A program made the position numbers and the translations under genes. This document shows, in pieces, positions 1-8,100 of a DNA stretch of 64,000 nucleotides. Numbering within the stretch: the first letter of the stretch is position 1; each line of letters opens with the position of its first letter. The notes beneath the pieces were generated by a model. That model was given only the letters and a program-made list of their open reading frames with translations. It did no database searches and was not told the origin of the DNA. The DNA is from Streptomyces sp. NBC_00306 (lineage in GTDB: Bacteria > Actinomycetota > Actinomycetes > Streptomycetales > Streptomycetaceae): contig NZ_CP108032.1 in NCBI RefSeq assembly GCF_036169555.1, positions 3,968,001-4,032,000 of the forward strand, written 5' to 3'.

Positions 1-643
1 CCGGCACCCGGACGCCGTCGTAGTACGTGGACGTCGTGGTCTGACCGCCCACGGTCTCGATCGGTGTCCAGGAGAACCCGGGCGCACCGGTCGGCACGAG
101 GATGATCGAGATGCCCTTGTGCTTGGGCGCGGCGGGGTCCGTGCGGCAGGCGAGCCAGATCCAGTCGGCGTTCTGGCCGTTGCTCGTGAAGACCTTCTGG
201 CCGTCGATCAGCCAGGAGTCGCCGTCGCGGACGGCACGGGTGCGCAGAGCCGCGAGGTCGGTCCCGGCCTCCGGCTCGCTGTAGCCGATCGCGAAAACGA
301 TCTCACCGCTGAGGATGCCCGGCAGGAAGGCCGACTTCTGCTGCTCGGTGCCGAACTTCATCAGGGTCGGGCCGACGGTGTTGAGGGTCACCATCGACAC
401 CGGGGCCCCGGCGCGATGGGCCTCGTCGAAGAAGACGAACTGCTCGTCGGCGCCGCGGCCCTGGCCTCCGTAGGCGACGGGCCAGCCGAGGCCGAGCATG
501 CCGTCCGCGCCGATCCGGCGCAGCAGGGCCCGCTGCGCCTCCGCGTCCGCCGGGGGCGGCGGACCGTCCGGCATCAACGCTGTGAAGTACGAGCGCAGTT
601 CGGCGCGCAGCAGTTGCTGCCGCTCCGTCGGGGCGAGGTGCAC
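1..643 (-). CDS. acyl-CoA dehydrogenase (N-terminal part, runs off the window)
   Basis: This is the N-terminal 214 residues of an FAD-dependent acyl-CoA dehydrogenase, which oxidises acyl-CoA thioesters to enoyl-CoA. The visible segment has the all-alpha N-terminal domain followed by the family motif IGYSEPEAGTDLAALRTRA and the beta-domain stretch with WIWLACRTDP. The C-terminal domain with the catalytic base lies beyond base 1. I chose the GTG at 643 because GGGAGG precedes it by 8 bases; an in-frame ATG at 727 sits upstream of the apparent -35 box and would place the operator inside the gene. Expression is probably controlled by the palindrome at 688-704. Family assignment is secure; the acyl chain used cannot be told. 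Confidence 0.9.
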   Translation of the reverse strand, partial: MHLAPTERQQLLRAELRSYFTALMPDGPPPPADAEAQRALLRRIGADGMLGLGWPVAYGGQGRGADEQFVFFDEAHRAGAPVSMVTLNTVGPTLMKFGTEQQKSAFLPGILSGEIVFAIGYSEPEAGTDLAALRTRAVRDGDSWLIDGQKVFTSNGQNADWIWLACRTDPAAPKHKGISIILVPTGAPGFSWTPIETVGGQTTTSTYYDGVRVP

Positions 644-687
644 GGCGGCCGCCTCCCGGGCGTACGGATCGCGGGGGATCAGGGATT

Positions 688-704
688 TCTGACTGTCCGT
701 CAGA
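688..704 (-). promoter_or_regulatory. 17-bp palindromic operator in acyl-CoA dehydrogenase promoter
   Basis: The sequence TCTGAC-TGTCC-GTCAGA is a perfect inverted repeat with a 5-bp centre. On the minus strand a TTGACA -35 hexamer lies at 721-716, so the palindrome covers the expected -10 region. This geometry suggests a repressor, most likely of the TetR type common for fatty-acid catabolism genes; the regulator itself is not visible in the window. Confidence 0.6.
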
Positions 705-867
705 TGACGCCACCCTGTCAAGGTCATGCCGCGCCCGCGATCGCGCGAGGCCCTCAACCAGATCCCCGAAACCGCGCCCCGCACAGAACCGCCTGCGCGA
801 CGGCACCGAAGTACCGTCGCGCAGGCGGTGGTTCACCCCAGGATCGAACCCCCCGTCGGGCCGGTCG

Positions 868-1173
868 TCACCACAGGTTCGTGAAGTTCACGACGGTCTT
901 CGACTGATCGATGGCCGTGAACGCGGAGCCGTTCACGCTGGCGATGTTGCTGTGATTCGACGCGCCGGCGCCGCTCGCCACCTGCTGACTGGTGGTCGAA
1001 TTACCCCAGTTGCCGCCACCGACCCCGCTGCCGACGATCGATGCCACCGTCGCGTTCGATCCGTCGTCCGCGAACGCTCCGTTGTCGGCCGTGGCGACGC
1101 CCGAGAACAGGGCGGCCGTGAGGGGCAGTGCTGCGACAGCGGCGAGGACGCGGGCGGTACGGATGCTTGCCAT
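868..1173 (-). CDS. small secreted Gly/Asn/Ser-rich protein
   Basis: The product is a 101-residue protein with a Sec signal peptide (MASIRTARVLAAVAALPLTA through GVATA-DNG) and a mature part of about 70 residues rich in Gly, Asn, Ser and Ala, with motifs such as GSGVGGGNWGNSTTSQQ. It has no cysteines or transmembrane segment after the signal, so it is probably released or associated with the cell surface. Composition recalls chaplin- and rodlin-like surface proteins, but I see no chaplin domain signature and do not assign it to that family. GGAGGAA stands just before the ATG. It is a single gene between divergently and convergently placed neighbours. Confidence 0.75.
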   Translation of the reverse strand: MASIRTARVLAAVAALPLTAALFSGVATADNGAFADDGSNATVASIVGSGVGGGNWGNSTTSQQVASGAGASNHSNIASVNGSAFTAIDQSKTVVNFTNLW

Positions 1174-1485
1174 GTCATTTCCTCCAGGAACCGGAACTGC
1201 GGAAGTACGGCTGGTTCCAGAGCAGTTGGCCGACCGCCCCGGATCGTGGTCACGACGTCGCGATCTCAGAGTTGCCCACCGAATCCCCGGCGAACCGCCC
1301 ATCCCGGAGCGATTCCCCCGCAAGCGTGATGACATGTCGATAAACCCCCTTCGTCGCCACAGAACCCCAGCTCAGCGGCGCAGAGGTGACAAAACCCAAG
1401 GGCCGCAAGGGATGAAGCGTTACGGCATATTTTCGGCCAATCTTTCCCCCTTCCCTTCTTCGAACGCTTGTACGAAAATGGGGCC
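1174..1485. other. intergenic region without a gene
   Basis: This divergent gap must hold the promoters of the secreted-protein gene (minus) and of the primase-polymerase-like gene (plus). An AT-richer patch around 1425-1475 (TTACGGCATATTTTCGG) is the likeliest place for the rightward promoter. I see no convincing RNA gene, repeat or small ORF. Confidence 0.4.
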
Positions 1486-2352
1486 ATGGCCATCACCGAC
1501 CGGCAGACCGCGACCCTGGCCCTCGCCCACGCCCTCTCCGCCGCGGAGCGAGGGCTCCCCGTCATCCCCCTGTCCCCCACGAAGCTTCCGGCCCTGCGCT
1601 CCCCGCACCACGGCGAGGCCGAGCCGGTCCTGTGCCGCGGCGAGTGCGGCCTCCCCGGCCACGGTGTCCACGACGCCACCACCGACCCGGCGGGCGTGCG
1701 CGCCCTCTTCGGGGCCGCGCCCTGGGCCACCGGCTACGGCATCGCATGCGGCCGCCCCCCGCACCATCTGATCGGCATCGACCTCGACACGAAGGCTCCG
1801 ACCGACTCGGTCTCCGCACTCCAACACCTGGCGCTGCGGCACCTGTTCACCATTCCGGAGACGGTCACCGTGCTCACCCCGAGCGGCGGGCGCCATCTGT
1901 GGCTGACCGGTCCGCCGGACGTCGTCGTACCGAACTCCGCGAGCCGGCTCGCCCCCGGCATCGACGTGCGCGGCGCGGGCGGCTATCTGGTCGGCCCCGG
2001 CTCGGTCTCCGCCCACGGCGCGTACCGGCTGGCCCCCGGCACCGCCGATCTCTCGCCCGCTCCGTGCCCCCGCGCCCTGCTCCGGCTCGTCGCACCCCCC
2101 GCGCGCTCCCGGCACGCCACACGATCACGCCCGCCGCACGGTCAGGGCCTCGTCCAGTTCGTCCTGGCGGCACACGAGGGCCAGCGCAACACCCGTCTGT
2201 TCTGGGCGGCATGCCGGGCGTACGAGAACGGCATCGGGGAGGACCTCGCCGACGCCCTCACCGAAGCGGCGGTCCACGCGGGCCTGAGCGAACGCGAAGC
2301 CCGCGCGACGATCGCCTCGGCGGACCGGCTCACCACGGGCCGCGGCCGCTGA
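1486..2352 (+). CDS. bifunctional DNA primase/polymerase N-terminal (prim-pol) domain protein
   Basis: This 288-residue protein carries the prim-pol fold found in archaeo-eukaryotic-type primases of plasmids and phages. The catalytic signatures are present in order: IGIDLDTK (the metal-binding D-x-D), SGGRHLWL (S-x-H region) and GIDVRGAGGYLVGPGS. A Cys-containing segment CRGECGLPGHG precedes them and may bind metal. There is no helicase domain, so it is a stand-alone primase-like domain. I chose ATG 1486 over an in-frame TTG at 1468; neither has a strong ribosome binding site. Its cellular role is not known; a second, degenerate member lies at 10027-10710. Confidence 0.8.
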   Translation: MAITDRQTATLALAHALSAAERGLPVIPLSPTKLPALRSPHHGEAEPVLCRGECGLPGHGVHDATTDPAGVRALFGAAPWATGYGIACGRPPHHLIGIDLDTKAPTDSVSALQHLALRHLFTIPETVTVLTPSGGRHLWLTGPPDVVVPNSASRLAPGIDVRGAGGYLVGPGSVSAHGAYRLAPGTADLSPAPCPRALLRLVAPPARSRHATRSRPPHGQGLVQFVLAAHEGQRNTRLFWAACRAYENGIGEDLADALTEAAVHAGLSEREARATIASADRLTTGRGR

Positions 2353-2506
2353 ACGGGGGAGAGGGAAGGGGGAACGGGGAAACGGGGAGACGCGGGGGTG
2401 CCTCACGAGGGGGGCATCCCCGCCGCCGCCCCACCCCGTCCCGGTGTGGCCCACGCCACACGAATCCCCATGCGTGACCCCCGGTGGTCCGGGCACCAGC
2501 CCTGTC

Positions 2507-2544
2507 GAGGCCCCGTCGCGTATCCCCCGTCGCGACGGGGCCTC
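2507..2544 (+). terminator. 14-bp perfect hairpin, probable terminator
   Basis: GAGGCCCCGTCGCG at 2507-2520 pairs perfectly with CGCGACGGGGCCTC at 2531-2544 around a 10-base loop. It lies in the 353-base gap after the primase-like gene and before DUF805, so it probably ends the former's transcript. No T-run follows, as is usual in high-GC actinobacteria. The rest of the gap shows no gene. Confidence 0.7.
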
Positions 2545-2705
2545 CCCCCTTGCCACCTGGGCCTTTCCCCACGGTCGAACGGACGGGCAGTCGGCCGCCG
2601 GACAAGCTTTAGGTAACAGTTTGACCCGCTCACTTCAAGCCCATAGGTTCTGCCCCTGGCCTGATCCATGAGGACGGGTCCACCACAGTCCTTTGGGGGG
2701 ACGTA

Positions 2706-3065
2706 ATGCACTGGTACCTGGACGTGCTCAAGAAGTACGCGGTGTTCAACGGGCGGGCCCGCCGCCAGGAGTACTGGATGTTCACGCTGTTCAGCGTGAT
2801 CATCAGCATCGTGCTGGCGATCGTCGACGCCGTGGCCGGCACGAGCCCCATCCTGGGCGGCATCTACACCGTCGCGGTGCTGCTTCCGACGCTGGGTGTC
2901 ACCATCCGCCGCCTCCACGACACGGACCGCTCCGGCTGGTGGATCCTCATCGGCATCGTCCCGCTGGTGGGCTTCATCGTCATGCTGGTGTTCCTCGCCA
3001 GCGAGGGCAAGCGCCACGACAACAGCTACGGCCCGGACCCGAAGCTGGTTCCGGCCACCTACTGA
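2706..3065 (+). CDS. DUF805 membrane protein
   Basis: This is a 119-residue inner-membrane protein of the DUF805 family. The family start MHWYLDVLKKYAVFNGRARR-EYW is followed by three to four hydrophobic segments (roughly 24-44, 48-64 and 79-97), the conserved RRLHDTDRSGWW motif between the last two, and a polar tail ending GPDPKL. GGGGGG stands six bases before the ATG. It is monocistronic, ending in the strong hairpin at 3111-3152. Function of the family is unknown. Confidence 0.92.
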   Translation: MHWYLDVLKKYAVFNGRARRQEYWMFTLFSVIISIVLAIVDAVAGTSPILGGIYTVAVLLPTLGVTIRRLHDTDRSGWWILIGIVPLVGFIVMLVFLASEGKRHDNSYGPDPKLVPATY

Positions 3066-3110
3066 TCGCCGCACCACCGGCCGCCGGGAACCGCTCTTTC
3101 CCGGCCGGCC

Positions 3111-3152
3111 CCGAGCGCCGTGCCCGACGAGCCCGTCGGCCACGGCGCTCGG
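3111..3152 (+). terminator. long hairpin terminator after DUF805 gene
   Basis: A 19-base arm at 3111-3129 (CCGAGCGCCGTG...) pairs with 3134-3152 (...CACGGCGCTCGG) around a four-base loop with a single mismatch. Position 46 bases after the stop codon fits an intrinsic terminator. Confidence 0.8.
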
Positions 3153-3228
3153 CCGTTTCCGCCCCCTTCGGGGCGTTCCGACCACCCCGCCGCACTTCTG
3201 GGTGCCGTTTCGCTGGCAGGATCGCCTC

Positions 3229-3543
3229 ATGACCGAATTCGGCTGGCGACGCGGGCCCGACGATCCGTTCCCGGAACAGATCCGCCGGGCGTGGCCGGCA
3301 ACCGTGTCCGCGCTCCCCATAGGCACCCCTGTCACAGGTCAGGTCGTCGGCCGCCAACCGTTCGGCATCTTCATCCGCATTAACGGTTCTCCTCATGCGG
3401 TCGGCATGGCCGACGCCGGCTCCATGCCGGTCGGCGGAACCCTGCCGGCGCTGGGAGCCCAGGTCAGCGGCACGGTGGTCTGGCACACCGACAGCAGCTT
3501 CCAGGTGCGGATCCGGCTGAGCGAGTGGCTCGACGAGAACTGA
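3229..3543 (+). CDS. S1/OB-fold-like small protein
   Basis: This 104-residue protein contains one S1-like OB-fold segment, starting at GTPVTGQVVGRQPFGIFIRI and continuing through VGMADAGSM and GAQVSGTVVWHTD, the usual strand pattern of RNA-binding S1 domains. There is no other domain. It is followed 103 bases later by the Imm7 gene on the same strand, so the two may be co-transcribed. The ATG at 3229 is the first start in frame with the conserved part. RNA binding is inferred from fold only; the basic loop residues of classical S1 domains are few here. Confidence 0.65.
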   Translation: MTEFGWRRGPDDPFPEQIRRAWPATVSALPIGTPVTGQVVGRQPFGIFIRINGSPHAVGMADAGSMPVGGTLPALGAQVSGTVVWHTDSSFQVRIRLSEWLDEN

Positions 3544-3645
3544 ACCGGGGCGGTGACGCGTCGGCAGTGGGGGCTGCCGACGAGCCTGCCCGCGGCAGAC
3601 GGGCATCCTGATCGGCAGTGGCCGCGCGGTCACTACGCTGCGTCC

Positions 3646-4041
3646 ATGTTCGAATACCACGGCTGGATCACCGTGCGGGAGAGCGCCGGCGCCGACGACG
3701 ACGACCGCGAGGCCGATCGTCTGCGGGAGATCGTCGAGGGCGTCCAGCGCCGCATCCGGGAGATCAACAGCCCGTATCTCCTGGATCTGCGGTGGATGAA
3801 CGGCGAGCCCTTGCTTCACCTGGGGGGCTTCTCCAACCACCGTGACAAGGAGATTCTCGGATTCTTCGCAGAGGTGGGTCGGCGGGCACCGGGGTCCTAC
3901 GGCCTGCTGCACGTACGGGACGACGAGCACGCCGGTCGCGACAACGAGGTCCTCGTCCTCAGGCTGGTGCGCGGCGAGGTGACCGAACACGCGGAACCGT
4001 TGCTGTCACCCTGCATTCCGGTGCTGGAGGACCCGCTGTGA
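3646..4041 (+). CDS. Imm7-family immunity protein, no toxin nearby
   Basis: This 131-residue acidic protein begins MFEYHGWITVRES, the signature of the Imm7 family of polymorphic-toxin immunity proteins. A mid-region motif GEPLLHLGGFSNHR and the ending VLVLRLVRGEVTEH fit the family. Such proteins normally neutralise a cognate nuclease toxin encoded next door, but no toxin, WXG100, Rhs or secretion gene is visible in the window. It may be an orphan immunity gene, or an anti-toxin-like factor used in kin competition. I chose ATG 3646 because conservation begins there; the open frame extends upstream without homology. Confidence 0.75.
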   Translation: MFEYHGWITVRESAGADDDDREADRLREIVEGVQRRIREINSPYLLDLRWMNGEPLLHLGGFSNHRDKEILGFFAEVGRRAPGSYGLLHVRDDEHAGRDNEVLVLRLVRGEVTEHAEPLLSPCIPVLEDPL

Positions 4042-4157
4042 CCATCGCCGACCGAGCGGGCCGGAGCCGCGTATCGAAAGGGGGCCCGTCCCCCCTCCGC
4101 GCCCGATCGGGCGGGAAGCCGCTGGGACATCGATGGTCGGCGGGCAGCGCCCAGCAC

Positions 4158-4194
4158 AACGGCCCCTGACCGTATGACCTGGTCAAGGGCCGTT
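4158..4194. terminator. bidirectional hairpin between imm7-like gene and tRNA-Ser
   Basis: AACGGCCCCTGACC at 4158-4171 pairs with GGTCAAGGGCCGTT at 4181-4194 with one mismatch. It sits between two convergent units, the plus-strand Imm7 gene and the minus-strand tRNA, and can serve both. Confidence 0.7.
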
Positions 4195-4200
4195 CAACTG

Positions 4201-4287
4201 CGGTGGGTGTGGGATTTGAACCCACGGTGACATCGCTGCCACGACGGTTTTCAAGACCGTTCCCTTAGGCCGCTCGGGCAACCCACC
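4201..4287 (-). tRNA. tRNA-Ser (anticodon UGA)
   Basis: On the minus strand the acceptor GGTGGGT pairs with ACCCACC, followed by a G discriminator; CCA is not encoded. The D-arm starts TGCCCGAGCGG, the anticodon arm ACGGT-CTTGAAA-ACCGT gives anticodon TGA, a long variable arm typical of class II serine tRNAs follows, and the T-arm contains GGTTCAAATCC. It decodes UCA and UCG. Confidence 0.96.
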
Positions 4288-4464
4288 CACGCCCCGCCTC
4301 ACCTGCCGCGGAACGGCCTACAGAGTACCGGGCCGACGCGGCGCGTCGCAGCACGCTTTCGATCACCGCCTCGGTCGCCACCGAGGCGGTGACAGCAGCC
4401 TTGTGACCACCGCGTGGAACGGCCCTCCGACCGCCGGGGACCGGGCGAAGCCCGCCCCTGTGGC

Positions 4465-6033
4465 TCAGCTGTCGCCCTGGCGTTCACCGAGTACCACGTC
4501 GACCGTCTGTTCCTTGCCGCCGCGCTCGTACGTCAGCTTCACCTTGTCGCCCGGCTTGTGATTCCAGATCTCACTGATCAGTGTCGGGCCGCTGTCGATC
4601 GGCTTGCCGTTGAACTTGGTGATCACGTCGCCCGACTTCAGACCGGCCTTCGCCGCCGGGCCGTCCGCCGTCACGGCCGCCGTGCCGCCCGCGCCCTCCG
4701 TCGCGATCTTGGCTCCCGACTCCTTGCCCGACATGTCGACCGTCGCGCCGATGACCGGGTAGACCGGCTTGCCTGTCTTGATCAGCTGTTCCGCGACGTT
4801 CTTCGCCTGGTTGATCGGGATGGCGAAGCCGAGTCCGATCGAGCCCGCCTGGGACTGGCCGAGGCCGCTGCCCGCCGACTGGATCGCCGAGTTGATGCCG
4901 ATCACCGCGCCGCGTGCGTCGAGCAGCGGGCCGCCGGAGTTGCCGGGGTTGATCGATGCGTCCGTCTGGAGGGCGCTCATGTACGAGTTCTTGCCGCTGG
5001 AGCCGTCACCGGAGGCCACCGGGCGGTTCTTGGCGCTGATGATGCCGGTGGTGACCGTGTTCGACAGGCCGAAGGGAGCGCCGATCGCGATCGTCGAGTC
5101 GCCCACGGCGACCTTCTGGGAATCGCCCAGGGCCAGCGGGTTCAGACCCGACGGCGCGTTCTTGAGCTTGATCACGGCCACGTCGTAGCCCTCGGCCCGG
5201 CCGACGACCTCCGCGTCGTACTTCTTGCCGTTGGAGAAGATGACGGAGAGCGTGCCCCCGTCCGCCGCGGTGGCGACCACGTGGTTGTTGGTGAGGATGT
5301 GGCCTTCCTTGTCGTAGACGAAGCCGGTGCCCGTGCCCGCCTCGCTCTCGCCCGTGCCGTCGGCACCGCTGCCGCCGGCCTTCGCCTCGATCGTGACCAC
5401 GCTCGGCAGCGCCTTGGCCGCGACGGCCGCGACCGTGCCCGGCTCGCGCTGGATCTCCCTCGGGGTATCCGCTGCGGAGACCGTCGTGGAGTTGATGCCG
5501 TCGTCGTTGCGCTCGGCCGCCCAGTAGCCGATGCCACCGCCGACACCGCCGGCGACCAGGGCGGCCACGAGGACGGCCGCTGCCAGTCCGCCGGATCGTT
5601 TCCGCCTCGGCCCTTCGCCCGCGTGCACCGGGGCGCCCCAGACCGGGCCGTCGCCGCCGGGGCCGTGGGGCGCGCCGGGGCCGTGAGCGCCATGAGGGCC
5701 GTGGGCGCCGCCGCCGTAGGAGGGCAGGCTGGGCGGGGGCGGCGGCCAGCCGGTGCCGGGCTGCTGCGATCCGGCCGGCGCCGCGGCGCCCACGGGATGC
5801 GACAGCGGCGCGGTGGCGTGCTCGGGCTGCGCGGAGTGCCCCGGACGCTCGCCCGCAGCCGCAGCAGGCTCGGCGGGACGCGTCACGTCGTGGCGGGGCG
5901 GGTCGGGATACGCGGCGGGCGTGGGCTCGGCTCCGGAGGGTCCCGAAAACTCGGGAGGGCCGGCCGGCACGGGAGGTACCGACGGGGCGGCCGGCCGCGC
6001 AGTGCCCTCGTTGCCCTCGTTCTCGGTGCTCAC
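4465..6033 (-). CDS. HtrA/DegP-like membrane serine protease with PDZ domain
   Basis: This 522-residue S1C-family protease has a disordered Pro/Gly-rich cytoplasmic region (1-145), one transmembrane segment (about 148-171), a trypsin-like domain with catalytic His251 (TNNHVV), Asp284 (GYDVAVIKL) and Ser366 (NPGNSGGPLL), and one C-terminal PDZ domain (about 425-515). The catalytic site therefore faces the outside, where such proteases degrade or process misfolded exported proteins. I chose GTG 6033 because AGGAGAG precedes it; the reading frame stays open for 49 more codons without homology. It is monocistronic and divergent from the glycerophosphodiesterase gene. Confidence 0.92.
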   Translation of the reverse strand: MSTENEGNEGTARPAAPSVPPVPAGPPEFSGPSGAEPTPAAYPDPPRHDVTRPAEPAAAAGERPGHSAQPEHATAPLSHPVGAAAPAGSQQPGTGWPPPPPSLPSYGGGAHGPHGAHGPGAPHGPGGDGPVWGAPVHAGEGPRRKRSGGLAAAVLVAALVAGGVGGGIGYWAAERNDDGINSTTVSAADTPREIQREPGTVAAVAAKALPSVVTIEAKAGGSGADGTGESEAGTGTGFVYDKEGHILTNNHVVATAADGGTLSVIFSNGKKYDAEVVGRAEGYDVAVIKLKNAPSGLNPLALGDSQKVAVGDSTIAIGAPFGLSNTVTTGIISAKNRPVASGDGSSGKNSYMSALQTDASINPGNSGGPLLDARGAVIGINSAIQSAGSGLGQSQAGSIGLGFAIPINQAKNVAEQLIKTGKPVYPVIGATVDMSGKESGAKIATEGAGGTAAVTADGPAAKAGLKSGDVITKFNGKPIDSGPTLISEIWNHKPGDKVKLTYERGGKEQTVDVVLGERQGDS

Positions 6034-6360
6034 AGCTCTCTCCTCAGGTTCCACGTCGTGCGTCGTCGTGCTTCGTCCGGTGCCTGGCGGCGGTTCGTAC
6101 TCCGGCCCTGGTCGGGCGGTGGTGGCGGGCGGCGTTCGGCGCTGTCTCGGCGGGGACCGGTCAGCAGCTGTCCGACGCAAGCTTTTCCCACAGCCCGTCA
6201 GGCCACTGTAAGCAGGACCTGTGTGTATTCCCGCAATCCTTTACTTCCGACAATCAGGACGCATCCCCAGAGCGCCGGACGGATCCGCCGCCGGGCCGCT
6301 TCCCGGCCTGGGATCGGCCCCCTGCGCACGCCTTCCCCGTCTCGGTGACACCATGACGCG
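6034..6360. other. divergent intergenic region of protease and glycerophosphodiesterase genes
   Basis: The 327-base gap contains the promoters of both flanking genes. A less GC-rich stretch at about 6180-6265 (CAGGCCACTGTAAGCAGG, TCCTTTACTTCCGAC) is the likely promoter zone. No gene, RNA or strong repeat is visible. Confidence 0.35.
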
Positions 6361-7170
6361 GTGACCCAAGCACGGCAGCACAACATTCAGGTCGTTGCCC
6401 ACCGAGGCGCGTCGGAAGACGCCCCGGAACACACCCTCGCCGCCTATATGAAGGCGATCGACGACGGTGCGGACGCCCTCGAATGCGATGTACGCCTCAG
6501 CGCCGACGGCCATCTGGTGTGCGTCCACGACCGCAGGGTCAACCGGACGTCGAACGGCCGCGGCGCCGTGTCCGCCCTGGAGCTCGCCGACCTCGGCGCG
6601 CTGGACTTCGGGACCTGGAAGGGCCGCGAGGACTCCGCCGAGAGCCCGGACTGGGGTGACCCGTCGCTCACCTCGGTGCTCACCCTGGAACGGCTGCTGG
6701 AACTGGTCGCCGACTCGGGCCGCCGTGTCGAGCTGGCCATCGAGACCAAGCACCCCACCCGCTGGGCGGGGCAGGTGGAGGACCGGCTGCTCCAGCTCCT
6801 CGGCCGCTTCGGCCTCGCCGACCCGCCGACGCCCGCGGACTCTCCCGTACGCGTCATGAGCTTCTCGGCCCGCTCGCTGCACCGGGTCTCGGCCGCCGCG
6901 CCGCGCATCCCGACCGTGTATCTGCTGCAGTTCGTCAGTCCGCGGCTGCGCGACGGACGGCTGCCCTCCGGCGCCCGGATCGCGGGGCCGGGGATACGGA
7001 TCGTCCGCAACCAGCCCGGCTACATCGCCCGGCTTCACCGGGCGGGCCAGCGCGTCCATGTGTGGACGGTCAACGAACCCGAGGACGTCGAGCTCTGCGT
7101 CCGGCTGGGTGTCGAGGCGATCATCACCAACCGGCCGCGGCAGGTGCTGTCCCAGCTGGGCCGTCTGTAA
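6361..7170 (+). CDS. glycerophosphodiester phosphodiesterase
   Basis: This 269-residue TIM-barrel enzyme hydrolyses glycerophosphodiesters to sn-glycerol 3-phosphate and an alcohol. The GDPD signatures are visible: VVAHRGASEDAPEHTLAAY (His-Arg and the metal-binding Glu), ECDVRLSADGHLVCVHD (Glu, Asp and catalytic His) and, near the end, VHVWTVNEPEDVELCVRLGV. No signal peptide is present, so it is cytoplasmic. GTG 6361 is the only start in frame close to the conserved N-terminus. Confidence 0.93.
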   Translation: MTQARQHNIQVVAHRGASEDAPEHTLAAYMKAIDDGADALECDVRLSADGHLVCVHDRRVNRTSNGRGAVSALELADLGALDFGTWKGREDSAESPDWGDPSLTSVLTLERLLELVADSGRRVELAIETKHPTRWAGQVEDRLLQLLGRFGLADPPTPADSPVRVMSFSARSLHRVSAAAPRIPTVYLLQFVSPRLRDGRLPSGARIAGPGIRIVRNQPGYIARLHRAGQRVHVWTVNEPEDVELCVRLGVEAIITNRPRQVLSQLGRL

Positions 7171-7310
7171 CACCCCTTACAGGGAGTGCACCGGCGCGTT
7201 CGGTTCGTATCCGATCGTTACGAGTGCGTCACTGGCCCGGCCTTGGCCGGTTTCCGGTCCAGTCCATTGGGGCATTCACACCGTGGCGTGGGGCAAAGGA
7301 GGTCTCGGGG

Positions 7311-7823
7311 GTGGCGTTTGTGGTGGCACAGGAGGTGCCCACGTCGTCGAGCATGGCCGTTCCCCATGGTCCTGCGGGCGTGGGGGCAGCACGACACCGT
7401 ATGCAGGAACAGCTGCGCCGCAGCGGGGTGTCGGAATCGGTCGTCGACGATGCAGTTCTGATTCTGTCCGAGCTTCTCAGCAATGCCTGCCGGCACGGCA
7501 GACCGCTGGGACGTACCGAGATCGGCGACGGGGACATCCGCGCCGAGTGGCGCGTCGACCAGGCGGGCCGGCTCACGGTCGAGGTGACGGACGGCGGCGG
7601 TCCCACGCGGCCGGTCCCGTCCACACCGTCGGTGACCGCACGGGGCGGCCGGGGACTCAACATCATCACCGCGCTCGCCCAGGAGTGGGGTGTCCGCGAC
7701 AGCGCGGGCGGCGAGGTCACCGTGTGGGTGATCGTGACGGAAGGGCACCGGCGCGAGGATTTTGCTACGCGCGTCGCAGGCCCGGGCTTCGACTTCGCCG
7801 AGGCGTACGACGACCTCGACTGA
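7311..7823 (+). CDS. RsbW/SpoIIAB-like ATP-binding protein (HATPase_c)
   Basis: This 170-residue protein is a stand-alone GHKL ATPase domain of the anti-sigma-factor kinase type. It has the N box (ELLSNACRHG), the G1 box (VTDGGGPTRP) and the G2 box (ARGGRGLNIITALAQEWG). Such proteins either sequester a sigma factor or phosphorylate an anti-anti-sigma factor; no STAS-domain partner or sigma gene adjoins it. GTG 7311 has an ideal AAAGGAGGT seven bases upstream, which decides the start. A C-terminal acidic tail FDFAEAYDDLD is unusual for the family. Confidence 0.87.
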   Translation: MAFVVAQEVPTSSSMAVPHGPAGVGAARHRMQEQLRRSGVSESVVDDAVLILSELLSNACRHGRPLGRTEIGDGDIRAEWRVDQAGRLTVEVTDGGGPTRPVPSTPSVTARGGRGLNIITALAQEWGVRDSAGGEVTVWVIVTEGHRREDFATRVAGPGFDFAEAYDDLD

Positions 7824-8100
7824 CCCTCGGCGGAGCGAGCACGACGGCGCCGCGGGACCGAGGGGCACGACCACCCCTGGCCGCGACGGGCAGGGACCGG
7901 GTGGCACGAACACAGCGGTCCCGGCCGGCCTTCCGGTGATGACGGCACGACCCGGGTCCCCGGCGACCCGGACATGACCGATGCTCCCGACGAAGTGAGC
8001 ACCGCCGGGGCGAGTGTGCGGCGCTGTGCCACCGTGAGGGCGGCGGACGGCTAGGCTCGCGCCCACACACAGCACCGCCGCAATCGGGAGAAGCCGCACC

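Noticed and set aside
4414..6348. 644-codon open frame on the plus strand
   Set aside because: It is the antisense of the HtrA-type protease; its translation is Arg/Ala-rich low-complexity sequence, as expected for a GC-rich shadow frame.
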